Below are positions 13,805-21,206 of a stretch of 30,044 bases of DNA, in pieces. The notes under the pieces were generated by a model, which was given only the letters and a program-made list of their open reading frames with translations, was not told the origin of the DNA and searched no databases. A program made the translations under genes and the position numbers. The DNA is taken from positions 1 to 30,044 of IMG/VR virus record IMGVR_UViG_3300028372_000326. One strand, written 5' to 3'. Positions within the stretch are counted from its first letter, which is position 1. Each line of letters starts with the position of its first letter. The DNA comes from a virus.

Positions 13805-13980
13805 AGTGGGGAAGTTTCACGAACATGTACTTCTCCCACTGGCTCTACGTTGTGGCCTACGTTCGGTGTAGGCCGGAGGGTGCAGGAAGCGGTCTTGAAA
13901 ACCCATTTCTGTATCGCTGGGCGTACACCCTAGTCACGCTATATGTACATAGCGCCCTCCGGTCTGTCTCGAACAGATTT
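13805..13980 (+). ncRNA. Candidate structured non-coding RNA, about 175 nt
   Basis: No protein-like frame is present, but several stems are: AGTGGGGAAGT (13805-13815) with ACTTCTCCCACT (13829-13840); GGCCTAC (13854-13860) with GTAGGCC (13868-13874), perfect; CCGGAGGGTGC (13873-13883) with GCGCCCTCCGG (13952-13962), 11 bp with one G-U; a smaller CTGGG/CCTAG stem near 13917-13933; and CGCTAT (13937-13942) with ATAGCG (13949-13954), an alternative to the base of the long stem. A TCTGT/ACAGA stem ends it. It may act in cis as leader of the gene at 13999 or in trans, like a packaging or decoy RNA. No known RNA class is recognised. Confidence 0.6.
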
Positions 13981-13998
13981 ATAAATAAAAATTAAGAT

Positions 13999-14271
13999 AT
14001 GAAGATACAAATTACAATGCTGATTATAGGAATCCTACTCGTTTGGGGAGGAGGGTTTCTAGTTGGGTCAGTGTATGAAGCAGGGAAGCATTGGACTGAT
14101 GAGCAGATTCTGAAGATGTACGCTTGCGGGCGAGGTGATGGAGAAGTTTTCACCTACGAAGACAGTGATGAGATTGGTTGTCTGGTCGATGGGGAAGCTT
14201 TCATCGTACAGTACAACGGAGGCTCAGAGTTTGTCGAAGGTCGAGTTACTAGCACATCAACTTCACAATAG
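13999..14271 (+). CDS. Small membrane-anchored protein
   Basis: The 90-residue protein starts with a hydrophobic helix (ITMLIIGILLVWGGGFLVGS, about 4-23) with a Lys before it, so it is probably an uncleaved anchor with the rest outside, or a signal. The remaining part is acidic (YEDSDEIGCLVDGE) and ends Ser/Thr-rich. It directly follows the structured RNA. It could belong to a lysis or superinfection function, though nothing specific shows this. Confidence 0.65.
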   Translation: MKIQITMLIIGILLVWGGGFLVGSVYEAGKHWTDEQILKMYACGRGDGEVFTYEDSDEIGCLVDGEAFIVQYNGGSEFVEGRVTSTSTSQ

Positions 14272-14272
14272 T

Positions 14273-14542
14273 ATGCAACCACCATTTGAACTACCAGAGT
14301 ACCGTTCTCACAAGACAGTACGAGCAGCGAAGATTAAAGATATCGGTGAGCTAAATCCCGGGAATATGACTCGGAATCTAGCGCTCGAGGTAAACGGCAA
14401 GACCGAAGTGATGAACGTGCCGGAAGATATTATCAAGAAGCATGACCCAGTTGCAGGGTGGTACATCGTTCTCTACAAGGATGGGTACGCCTCGTTCTCA
14501 CCAGCCGAAGCATTTGAAGAAGGTTATACAGTAATAAAATAA
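14273..14542 (+). CDS. Hypothetical protein
   Basis: ATG 14273 comes one base after the previous stop and gives 89 residues; the frame is open further upstream inside the previous gene. The C-terminal half (GWYIVLYKDGYASFSPAEAF, then GYT) is a beta-hairpin pattern common in short phage proteins of unknown role. The N-terminal part is basic and includes VRAAKIKDI. The next gene starts 3 bp later. Confidence 0.65.
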   Translation: MQPPFELPEYRSHKTVRAAKIKDIGELNPGNMTRNLALEVNGKTEVMNVPEDIIKKHDPVAGWYIVLYKDGYASFSPAEAFEEGYTVIK

Positions 14543-14544
14543 AT

Positions 14545-15126
14545 ATGGAATTAGTATCAGTATTAGTAGGAGTTGTTATCGGATTGTTTGGGTTTCTAGG
14601 ATTCATCTTAATTGCACTTTGGGGTGACAACCGAGAAATGACGAAGCGAAGGAAGATTGAGCTAAGTATGACGGAAGCAAAACTGGAGATTGAGAAACGA
14701 TTAGAAAAGCGTGAGAAAGAGCTAAGTATTATAAAAGGAGAATCAGCTTTGGCGCGAGATGTTCGGATGAATCCTAGAAAGTTTGCTGGAGTAGGAGAGC
14801 AAGGAATTGGTCGAGAATCGGTTGGAGGAGCAGGTGTGCTTGGAGAAAAGCCAGCCAACCCAGCAATGTTCTCTAGCCACAAGCCAAGCTGCCCGAACCA
14901 CCCGATGAATCGAAACCGAGTAGGGGGGAAGAATGTACCTCGTCAGATGGGAGTTGAAGTTCACATGATTGAAGTACCAGAATTTTTAATCGACTCATTA
15001 ATTGAAATGCAAAATGAATCTAGCACAAAAAATCCGCGAACAAATGTTCGGAAAAGCACCGGAACAAAAAAGACAACCAATGCGCGGTCTAAAGCTGCGA
15101 AAAAAGGAAGTCGAAGCAAGAGCTAA
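14545..15126 (+). CDS. Membrane-anchored coiled-coil protein
   Basis: The 193-residue protein has an N-terminal transmembrane helix (VSVLVGVVIGLFGFLGFILI, about 4-23), then a charged helix (about 32-67) likely to be a coiled coil. A Gly-rich linker, a CPNHP site and a very basic, Lys/Ser/Arg/Thr-rich tail follow. One trans-membrane helix plus coiled coil resembles spanin-like or holin-accessory proteins, but no lysis gene is near. Its last 113 nt overlap the next gene in another frame, so the basic tail may be shaped by that frame. Confidence 0.6.
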   Translation: MELVSVLVGVVIGLFGFLGFILIALWGDNREMTKRRKIELSMTEAKLEIEKRLEKREKELSIIKGESALARDVRMNPRKFAGVGEQGIGRESVGGAGVLGEKPANPAMFSSHKPSCPNHPMNRNRVGGKNVPRQMGVEVHMIEVPEFLIDSLIEMQNESSTKNPRTNVRKSTGTKKTTNARSKAAKKGSRSKS

Positions 15127-15247
15127 GGCATCGATTGAGTCAGGTGGTGGCACATTCTTACGAATTAATTGGAAGAAGACTAGCGTACATTTCCTCACAC
15201 CGGGAGGTGCGAAGCGGGTCGAGTCTCTCTCCTTCAGATTCCGTTAG
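15014..15247 (+). CDS. Small basic protein overlapping the previous gene
   Basis: ATG 15014 gives 77 residues starting MNLAQKIREQMFG. The frame reads as a natural basic helix (LKLRKKEVEARAKASIESGG) and ends beta-rich (TFLRINWKKTSVHFL). It lies within the 3' end of the previous gene for 113 nt, an unusually long same-strand overlap. A TTG at 15002 is a less likely start. The function is unknown; nucleic-acid binding is possible from the charge. Confidence 0.55.
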   Translation: MNLAQKIREQMFGKAPEQKRQPMRGLKLRKKEVEARAKASIESGGGTFLRINWKKTSVHFLTPGGAKRVESLSFRFR

Positions 15248-15248
15248 T

Positions 15249-15392
15249 ATGAAAAGAGAAGTCCAAAAAAACATCCGCTGGCATCAGCATGAGATTGATG
15301 AAGTCGAGAAAGCACTAGAGCCTCACCAAGATTTCAGTGACTTTGTGCGGAACGCTGCGGTGGAAAAAGCCATCGAAGATAACAAAGAATAA
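15249..15392 (+). CDS. Small ribbon-helix-helix-like protein
   Basis: ATG 15249 follows the preceding stop by one base and gives 47 residues. The C-terminal half DFSDFVRNAAVEKAIEDNK looks like the helix pair of an Arc/MetJ-type fold, where 'FS.FVR.A' is typical. The N-terminus KREVQKNIRW could form the DNA-contact strand. It may be a small regulator of the late genes, though it is also short enough to be something else. Confidence 0.5.
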   Translation: MKREVQKNIRWHQHEIDEVEKALEPHQDFSDFVRNAAVEKAIEDNKE

Positions 15393-15393
15393 T

Positions 15394-15645
15394 ATGCTCG
15401 AATTTCAACAGAACCTAACAACAGATGAAGTCATCACCAAAATGTCTGCTCCTGATATGCAGAAAAAGACAGTGACGTATGTGATGGAGCTGATTGCTAC
15501 CAAGCTGGCTGATGAATGGATTCGGCAGCATGGTGACTCAACCCTCAAAGCAGTGGGTGTAGAAGAATTGAAGGCGGAGCTGTCTGAACGAATCAACAAA
15601 AGATTATTAGAGATGTCTGAACCAACAAAAAATGAAACAAGCTAA
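15394..15645 (+). CDS. Hypothetical helical protein
   Basis: ATG 15394 comes one base after the previous stop and gives 83 residues (MLEFQQNLTTDEV). It is largely helical (VTYVMELIATKLADEWIRQH, then VEELKAELSERINKRLLEM) with a Thr/Ser-rich end. No family is recognised. It lies in the run of small genes upstream of the packaging module. Confidence 0.65.
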   Translation: MLEFQQNLTTDEVITKMSAPDMQKKTVTYVMELIATKLADEWIRQHGDSTLKAVGVEELKAELSERINKRLLEMSEPTKNETS

Positions 15646-15648
15646 GCG

Positions 15649-15852
15649 ATGGCCGGTAAAGTAGGGGGCTACTACGTTGAGATAGCTAGTTTCCCTCACT
15701 TTGGGGAACATGCGGTCTACACCGGGAAGAAACGATTAAATGCAGACGGCGAGATGGAAATAAAATTCATTATGCTCGATTGTTGCCACGGAAATCACGA
15801 AGTTTGGCTGACCAGAGAAGACCTGCCACACAAAGAAACATTACCCTTCTGA
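15649..15852 (+). CDS. Hypothetical small protein
   Basis: A 67-residue beta-rich protein (GYYVEIASFPHFGEHAVYTG) with a CCHGNHEVW segment whose Cys and His could bind metal. It starts 3 bp after the previous gene and ends 1 bp before the HNH gene. The function is unknown. Confidence 0.65.
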   Translation: MAGKVGGYYVEIASFPHFGEHAVYTGKKRLNADGEMEIKFIMLDCCHGNHEVWLTREDLPHKETLPF

Positions 15853-15853
15853 T

Positions 15854-16279
15854 ATGAGTCTACAAACTGTAAAAAATAAACTAAAACGCCACGGCGGTCA
15901 CTGCTGTCACCCCAAGTGTTCAGCCACACTCAATCTGACAGTTGACCACATCATTCCAAAGGCACTGCTGAACATGCTTGGTCTACCAGATGCTCACAAG
16001 TTTGATGATGATAACTTACAAATCATGTGTGAGAAGCACAATGTCGAAAAAGGAAACGTACTTGACTACACAAACGCCAAGACACTGCCTCTTTTGCAGA
16101 AGTACGTCAACATTTGGATTGAGAAGCACTCTGACCACTTTATTGACCCGGCTAAGCGAGTCAGGAAGCTCGGAGTGAAGTGTCGCTGCAATGAAGAAGT
16201 AGTCCCGGTTGAAGTAGATGTGACTAAGTGGAAGAATCCACCTCAGTTTTCACTAAATCAACTTGACGATGATAAGTAG
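15854..16279 (+). CDS. HNH endonuclease of the packaging module
   Basis: The 141-residue protein has a CCHPKC zinc pair near residues 17-22, the catalytic-type VDHIIPKAL (30-38), the spacer DDDNLQIMCEKHN (51-63) and KGN (66-68), matching the canonical HNH layout. HNH proteins directly before terminase genes, such as HK97 gp74, stimulate terminase cleavage in cos-type phages. A C-terminal pair CRC could complete a second metal site. It probably helps terminase cut concatemers. A homing nuclease is less likely given the position. Confidence 0.85.
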   Translation: MSLQTVKNKLKRHGGHCCHPKCSATLNLTVDHIIPKALLNMLGLPDAHKFDDDNLQIMCEKHNVEKGNVLDYTNAKTLPLLQKYVNIWIEKHSDHFIDPAKRVRKLGVKCRCNEEVVPVEVDVTKWKNPPQFSLNQLDDDK

Positions 16280-16282
16280 TAA

Positions 16283-16293
16283 TGTGGTACTAT
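16283..16293 (+). promoter_or_regulatory. Late promoter TGTGGTACTAT (copy 1), leaderless start
   Basis: An extended -10 with hexamer TACTAT at 16288-16293; TTGACG lies 19 bp upstream as a possible -35. ATG 16300 begins 6 nt after the hexamer, so the mRNA should start at its own AUG. The same 11-mer recurs at 21189 and 23905. Confidence 0.75.
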
Positions 16294-16299
16294 TTCGCT

Positions 16300-17013
16300 A
16301 TGAGTAAAAAAGGTCTAAAAAATAAACATAAAGATTTGGTAGGGAAAAGATTCAGAAAAACTGACTTTGCTCAGTGGGATGAATTGAAATTTATGAATTG
16401 GTTCTCCTTAGTCCATTTCTTTACTGTTGAAGGGAAGTTCAGTGTCACAGATGTGTCAATTCGAGCTTTCCAAAGCCGAGCTAAAGAAAATCCACGATGG
16501 GAAGAATGGATGTGGCGATACGAAGCTGCTGGAGATGATTATGCAACACGTTCTTTTATGAACAGATTGATTTCAACTACAGCTACCATCGGACAATACC
16601 TCCAAGAAAATCCACACGCTATTACTCACGAGATGAAGGGCGTGATGGAGGCAAATGAAATGCTCAGAAAATACACTGAGCCTTTTGCCGTTAAAGAGAC
16701 TGAGAGTGGAGCTGAGATTGTGAGTACGAATATGGATGGGGGCAGGTACGCGCTACCTGAAGTTCAATATCACAAGGCTTTGCTCAAAATGGCAGCGATG
16801 GCAAACGATTTGATGACTGGAATTACCAAAGATGACATCAAAAAGATGTCTCCGGGGGAACGAATCAAGCTCGCGAACGCTTTGACCACAACAATGAGTA
16901 AATTACAAGGCGGTCATCGACCAAATATCCAAGTTTTCAAGCAATTGGTCTTAAATCAAGCCGGGCGAGAAGATTTGGAAGCAGCGATGGTCGAAATGGC
17001 TGGAAAAACTTAA
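16300..17013 (+). CDS. Putative terminase small subunit
   Basis: ATG 16300 (MSKKGLKNK) gives 237 residues; a reading from 16282 runs across the promoter and is unlikely. It lies one base before the large terminase, the usual place of the small subunit. It has a basic N-terminus, a segment FSVTDVSIRAFQSRAKENP that could be the DNA-binding helix-turn-helix, and a helical middle for oligomerisation. The family is not recognised by sequence; the call depends on context. It would recognise phage DNA and start packaging. Confidence 0.6.
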   Translation: MSKKGLKNKHKDLVGKRFRKTDFAQWDELKFMNWFSLVHFFTVEGKFSVTDVSIRAFQSRAKENPRWEEWMWRYEAAGDDYATRSFMNRLISTTATIGQYLQENPHAITHEMKGVMEANEMLRKYTEPFAVKETESGAEIVSTNMDGGRYALPEVQYHKALLKMAAMANDLMTGITKDDIKKMSPGERIKLANALTTTMSKLQGGHRPNIQVFKQLVLNQAGREDLEAAMVEMAGKT

Positions 17014-17014
17014 T

Positions 17015-18673
17015 ATGAGACACGCTTTAATCCAAGAGTACTACAATTCAGACGAGTATCTGACGAAATTGCGGGCGCGAATGAAGAATTTTCAGGAAAT
17101 GCACGAAAATGAGATGGTTCGGGCTGAAAGACTGCTCGACATCTATGCAAATGACCCGGTGAAGTTCATTGAGGACTTCTGTTTCTTGAAATTGACTGAA
17201 TATGATGCTCAACCCAAGCCTTTCTTCATGTTTCCGTACCAAATCAACATTGTGAACAAGATTCGGGAGTTCGAGGACTCTCACTTGGACATTGACTGTC
17301 TCATTGACAAGCCCCGAGGTATGGGTTTGACTTGGTTAATCACGGCTTACTTCACTTGGAGGTGGCTTTTCTACCCAAACTACTCGGATTTCGTGCTTTC
17401 ACGTACTGAGGCTGAAGTAGATGACGGAACAGCCAATCCTGATGGTTGTATCTTCGGTAAAATCCGTTGGCAGCTCAATATGTTGCCTTCTTGGATAAAA
17501 CCAGACGGATTCAAGCCAAAAGGGTCGAAGGGAACGGCCACAGACTCGATGCTAAAGCTCTTGAACCCGGATATTGGTACATCCATCATCGGAAGCTCTA
17601 CAAACTCCAATGCGGGGCGTTCTAGGCGGTATTCGACTACATTTCTTGATGAGTGCTTCTACATTGAACACTTTAAGGAGGTAAACCGCGCTTTGACCTC
17701 AGTATCACGTATGAAAATCTACGTTTCGACCACTGTGGAGTCAAAAGTAGCCCTAGACTTCAAGAATCGATGCGAAAAAGAGGGTACATATCTGCCTCTA
17801 ACATGGCGTGACCACCCTTGGAAAGACCAACAATGGTACGAAGATTTGCAGCAAAAAGCGATTGATTTGGATGACCCTGACCTCATGCGTGAGGCTCAAA
17901 TCGATTATTCTGTGTCTCCGAAGTCTCAGTACTACCCGAATGTGACAGAAGCGGAGGTAGTGCCACTGGAGTATGTGCCGAATCGACCTCTCTACATCAG
18001 TCTCGACATGGGAGGTCGTCAGGACAAGACGGTGATTGGATATTGGCAGTTCAATGGTAGAACCTTTGACTTGATTGAAGCGTATGAGAACACCAACAAG
18101 CCTTCAGTCTGGTATGTGCCGTATTTGACCCCAAATGCTTCAATGGCAGACATTAATAACGAATTGGCTCGGTTATCAAACACCAACAAGACAGATGGCT
18201 TCTACAACCAACCACAGCTCGATTTCATTGAGAAAGTGAATGGTTGGCACAAGCCAGTAGCCCACTTTGGAGAACTCGACCATACCATCAAGCGCCGACC
18301 AACCAATCAGTCAGATGCTGATACATTCCGGCCTTATGGAATCAACTTGCGCTACAACCAGTACGCCATCAACCACGAACCAAGACATCATGCGACTACA
18401 ATGATGCTCCCCCGGATGCGATTCAATAGCGAATCACCGGGAGTGATGCGAGTGTATGATGCTGTATCTAATGCCAAGTATGCAGCGAAGCCCGGAGCAA
18501 CGAGTGAGAACCTCAAGCCAGTTCACGGTACTGACGGAACAGCTGACCGCCGTGTGATGGTTGAGAACTTCTCGGTGAATGTCGGGAGATTATTAAAGAG
18601 CCAGCGGAAGAATATAACAGATGCCAAAACTCGTTCATTTTCTTCTGCTATAATTAAGAGCCTAAAAGTATAA
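17015..18673 (+). CDS. terL: Terminase large subunit
   Basis: The 552-residue protein has a Walker-A-like KPRGMGLTW (99-107), in which the usual GK-S/T is replaced as in Mu-like terminases ('ARQ.G.TW'), and Walker B TTFLDE around residue 210. The C-terminal nuclease begins with YISLDMGGRQDKTVIGYW (about 329-346), whose Asp binds metal. Length and order match a packaging motor with ATPase followed by RNase-H-like nuclease. It translocates DNA through the portal encoded downstream at 21476. A perfect extended -10 for groEL lies inside its 3' end. Confidence 0.9.
   Translation: MRHALIQEYYNSDEYLTKLRARMKNFQEMHENEMVRAERLLDIYANDPVKFIEDFCFLKLTEYDAQPKPFFMFPYQINIVNKIREFEDSHLDIDCLIDKPRGMGLTWLITAYFTWRWLFYPNYSDFVLSRTEAEVDDGTANPDGCIFGKIRWQLNMLPSWIKPDGFKPKGSKGTATDSMLKLLNPDIGTSIIGSSTNSNAGRSRRYSTTFLDECFYIEHFKEVNRALTSVSRMKIYVSTTVESKVALDFKNRCEKEGTYLPLTWRDHPWKDQQWYEDLQQKAIDLDDPDLMREAQIDYSVSPKSQYYPNVTEAEVVPLEYVPNRPLYISLDMGGRQDKTVIGYWQFNGRTFDLIEAYENTNKPSVWYVPYLTPNASMADINNELARLSNTNKTDGFYNQPQLDFIEKVNGWHKPVAHFGELDHTIKRRPTNQSDADTFRPYGINLRYNQYAINHEPRHHATTMMLPRMRFNSESPGVMRVYDAVSNAKYAAKPGATSENLKPVHGTDGTADRRVMVENFSVNVGRLLKSQRKNITDAKTRSFSSAIIKSLKV
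18646..18654 (+). promoter_or_regulatory. groEL promoter inside terL 3' end
   Basis: TG-C-TATAAT is a perfect extended -10 (hexamer 18649-18654) that would start RNA near 18661. A second TATAAT at 18669-18674 lies 7 nt before ATG 18682, again the leaderless geometry, but it lacks the TG. Either would allow groEL to be expressed independently of terminase. Confidence 0.6.
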
Positions 18674-18681
18674 TAATAAAT

Positions 18682-20238
18682 ATGAGAAAAACAAAAGCAA
18701 TTTACGGAGAAGAAGCACGAGAGGCACTGATGAGTGGAGTTGAACAAGTATTCCGAGCCGTAGCTCCAACGATGGGAGCGAAAGGACGAAACGCTATTTA
18801 TAAAAAGTACGGTATGCCAATCGTAACCAACGATGGTGTATCTATCGCCCGCGAAATCATTCCTGAAGACCCATACGAGTATTTGGGAGCTGAATCAGTC
18901 AAACAAGCAGCTGAGGAGACTAACTTCATGGCTGGTGACGGTACTACTTCAACGATTGTGTTTGCCCATCACCTGATTGAAGCAGGGGCTGAGCTAGTAA
19001 GAAATGGTTACAATCCAATGGTTTTGCGCCGCGAAATGGAGGTTGGTACAAAGAAGATTCTCGAAGCATTAAAGGCTTTGTCTATCCCGGTTGAGAATCT
19101 CGAGCAAGTAGCCCAAGTCTCTGTAGAAAACGATGAGATTGCCAAGATGGTTTCAGAGCTGGTAGACAAGGTAGGAGTTGATGGAGCAATCGATGTCTTT
19201 GAAGCACCGGGAGGAAATGTCCGAGCAGAAAGCGTTGATGGCTACACCTTCAATTCTGGCTGGACTTCTCCATACATGATTAACACCAATAAGGGTGAAG
19301 CGGTACTCAACAACCCAGCAATCATCGTCACTGACCGTTCTATGAACCTCAATGCTGACTTTGTGCAGTGTCTCCAGTCTCTCAAGAGTGGTGGCTACAG
19401 TTCAGTGCTAGTAATCGCTACTGAAGTTGAAGGCGAGCTACTACAGACACTTCTAGCCAACAAGGAGAAGAACGTGATTCACACTGTAGTAGTGAAGCGA
19501 CCAGAAAGTATCGAGGAACTAGAAGACATTGCTGCTGTTACTGGTGCGATTGCAGTTACGACTGGAAAGGACATCAAAGACATTACGATTGACCAATCTG
19601 GTATCGCTGAAAAAGTTATCGTAAGCGACAAGAAAACTGTCATTATTGGAAAGGAAGATTTCAAAGACAAAGTAGCTGAACGAGTTGAAGAAGTCCGTAA
19701 TGCTATCAAAGCCGAAGACGGTGAGAAGTATGGGCCAGTTAAAGGACTCGAGCTTCGACTATCTCGACTAGCTGGTGGAATTGCACGTATCAAAGTTGGT
19801 GCGAGTACTGAAGCTGAGCAGTCATATCTGAAAATGAAAATTGATGATGCTGTTGGAGCTTGTCGAGCTGCTCTGCAAGAAGGAATCGTACCGGGAGGTG
19901 GAACGACTCTACGTGACCTAGCCAAAGTGCTAGATGACAAGATTGCCGGTGAAGCAGTTATCGCCGATGCTCTTGGTCAACCATATCTACAGATTCTAGC
20001 GAACGCTGGCCTCATCCTTCAAGACGGTGACGGAGTTGGAAACTTCAACGTACTGACTGGAAAGAATGTAGAAGACATGATGGCTGAAGGAATTGTAGAC
20101 CCAACAAAAGTAACTCGATGTGTAATCGAGAACGGTGTTTCCACTGCTAAGACATTGCTTACTACGGAGACAGCTATAGCTGACATTGAGTCTTCACCTG
20201 CTCAAGCATTTGCGGATTCTCTGAGAGTGCAGCGTTAG
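18682..20238 (+). CDS. groEL: Phage GroEL chaperonin
   Basis: The 518-residue protein aligns with GroEL end to end: GAKGRNA (32-38), NDGVSIAREI with the ATPase Asp, GDGTTST (phosphate loop) and the apical domain in the middle. IKVGASTEAE, IDDAVGACRAALQEG with the Asp398-type residue, and VPGGGTT follow. Cellular GroEL is about 545 residues; the C-terminal Gly/Met tail is missing and the end is QAFADSLRVQR. No groES is seen, so it would use host GroES or work without, as proposed for EL-like phage chaperonins. Its position between terminase and portal suggests folding of virion proteins. It overlaps recA by 65 nt at its end. Confidence 0.93.
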   Translation: MRKTKAIYGEEAREALMSGVEQVFRAVAPTMGAKGRNAIYKKYGMPIVTNDGVSIAREIIPEDPYEYLGAESVKQAAEETNFMAGDGTTSTIVFAHHLIEAGAELVRNGYNPMVLRREMEVGTKKILEALKALSIPVENLEQVAQVSVENDEIAKMVSELVDKVGVDGAIDVFEAPGGNVRAESVDGYTFNSGWTSPYMINTNKGEAVLNNPAIIVTDRSMNLNADFVQCLQSLKSGGYSSVLVIATEVEGELLQTLLANKEKNVIHTVVVKRPESIEELEDIAAVTGAIAVTTGKDIKDITIDQSGIAEKVIVSDKKTVIIGKEDFKDKVAERVEEVRNAIKAEDGEKYGPVKGLELRLSRLAGGIARIKVGASTEAEQSYLKMKIDDAVGACRAALQEGIVPGGGTTLRDLAKVLDDKIAGEAVIADALGQPYLQILANAGLILQDGDGVGNFNVLTGKNVEDMMAEGIVDPTKVTRCVIENGVSTAKTLLTTETAIADIESSPAQAFADSLRVQR

Positions 20239-21130
20239 CCTTCTCCTTACCGATACCGAGCTTAGTCTCGCCAAACATATAGGTGTTACCCTCTCGCAGG
20301 ATAACGCCTTTTTTGGTGGCTACTTCAACCATGTTCAGTTCTGAGTGAAAGCCATCAGAAAACATAAACCTCATCTCCCCTTCGTGGTTGTTCATGCCTA
20401 CCTTGTTTTTCTTCATCTGAAACCTGATTTGCTGACCAAGAATCTCATCGCCCTTCTTGAGCTTACCCATGTTACTGAGTCTGATGCTCACTGAGATGTA
20501 GAAGCTCAAAGACATACCTCCCGGTTTTGTGTATGGGTCGAATGTACCACCCATGATGTTCTTCCGTAGCTGGTTGATGAAAATAAGCACCGTATCATTC
20601 TTCGATACTAGTGGTACGAGTCGGCGTAATCCTGAAGCAACTAGTCGCGCTTGGCCACCCATCGTTGGCTTGTTCACTTCTGCCTCTAGTTCCGGCACTG
20701 GAATGAGTGAAGGGATTGAGTCAACCACAATGAAGTCAACTAGTTTATCTCGGAGCATTTGTTCGATAGTATCAAACACTTCTTCACCAGAGTCTGGCTT
20801 CAGCACAATTAGGTTATCAACATCAACTCCCATCGCTGCTGCGTGCTTAAAGTCGAGAGCGAACTCAGCATCAACAAACATACATACCTTCCCTTCTCTT
20901 TGAGCTTGAGCGATACCATAGAGGCACAAACTTGTCTTAGTCGAACTAGCGAGTCCGAAGATTTCAGTGATTCTTCCTTTTGGATAGCCCCCACAGCCGA
21001 TTGCATAATCTAGTAATTCAACTCCTGTTGACTGGCCTTCGACTTTAATTTTGTTGCTTCCCACTACCGCAATATCCTTCTTTGCGTGCTTGTTGATTGC
21101 ATCGAACGCCGCTTTTACTTTTTTATCCAT
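20174..21130 (-). CDS. recA: RecA-type recombinase with altered Walker A
   Basis: ATG 21130 (MDKKVKAAFD) gives 318 residues. RecA features are DAEFALD (87-93, DAEHALD in bacteria), VDFIVVDSIPSL (131-142) and FINQLRKNIMGGTFDPYTKPGG (184-205, loop L2). Walker A is GLASSTKT (59-66), where the glycine before the Lys is Thr; T4 UvsX shows a similar loss. The C-terminal domain is shortened against the usual 350. It catalyses strand exchange in phage recombination. It is the only leftward gene in the late region, with its own promoter, and overlaps groEL tail to tail. Confidence 0.9.
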   Translation of the reverse strand: MDKKVKAAFDAINKHAKKDIAVVGSNKIKVEGQSTGVELLDYAIGCGGYPKGRITEIFGLASSTKTSLCLYGIAQAQREGKVCMFVDAEFALDFKHAAAMGVDVDNLIVLKPDSGEEVFDTIEQMLRDKLVDFIVVDSIPSLIPVPELEAEVNKPTMGGQARLVASGLRRLVPLVSKNDTVLIFINQLRKNIMGGTFDPYTKPGGMSLSFYISVSIRLSNMGKLKKGDEILGQQIRFQMKKNKVGMNNHEGEMRFMFSDGFHSELNMVEVATKKGVILREGNTYMFGETKLGIGKEKANAALSENPQMLEQVKTQCQL

Positions 21131-21153
21131 TTTATTTTTATTATTATCGTTAA

Positions 21154-21170
21154 ACTGTATACAGTATAGC
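21154..21170 (-). promoter_or_regulatory. recA promoter with palindromic operator
   Basis: On the minus strand TG-C-TATACT is an extended -10 (hexamer 21163-21168), with RNA start near 21156 and a leader of about 26 nt. A perfect 12-bp palindrome ACTGTATACAGT (21154-21165) covers the end of the -10 and the start site, an ideal place for a repressor. It resembles LexA half-sites but with a much shorter spacer. Confidence 0.6.
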
Positions 21171-21188
21171 ATCCTTGCCCGCGAAAAC

Positions 21189-21199
21189 TGTGGTACTAT
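21189..21199 (+). promoter_or_regulatory. Late promoter TGTGGTACTAT (copy 2), leaderless start
   Basis: The same 11-mer as at 16283, with TACTAT at 21194-21199 and ATG 21207 beginning 7 nt later. An overlapping TATAAT (21197-21202) pairs with TTGCCC at 16 bp but would start transcription inside the codon. It is the head-operon promoter and lies back to back with the recA promoter. Confidence 0.7.
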
Positions 21200-21206
21200 A
21201 ATTCCA

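Noticed and set aside
13884-13903. Anticodon-loop-like CTTGAAA flanked by GGT/ACC, suggesting tRNA-Ser(UGA)
   Set aside because: No D-arm, no T-arm with TTCRA motif and no CCA-type acceptor can be drawn around it; the stem is only 3 bp. It is part of the larger structured region.
21154-21165. LexA (SOS) box at recA
   Set aside because: The palindrome ACTGTATACAGT has LexA-like half-sites but a 2-nt instead of 8-nt spacer, so it was kept only as an unknown operator.
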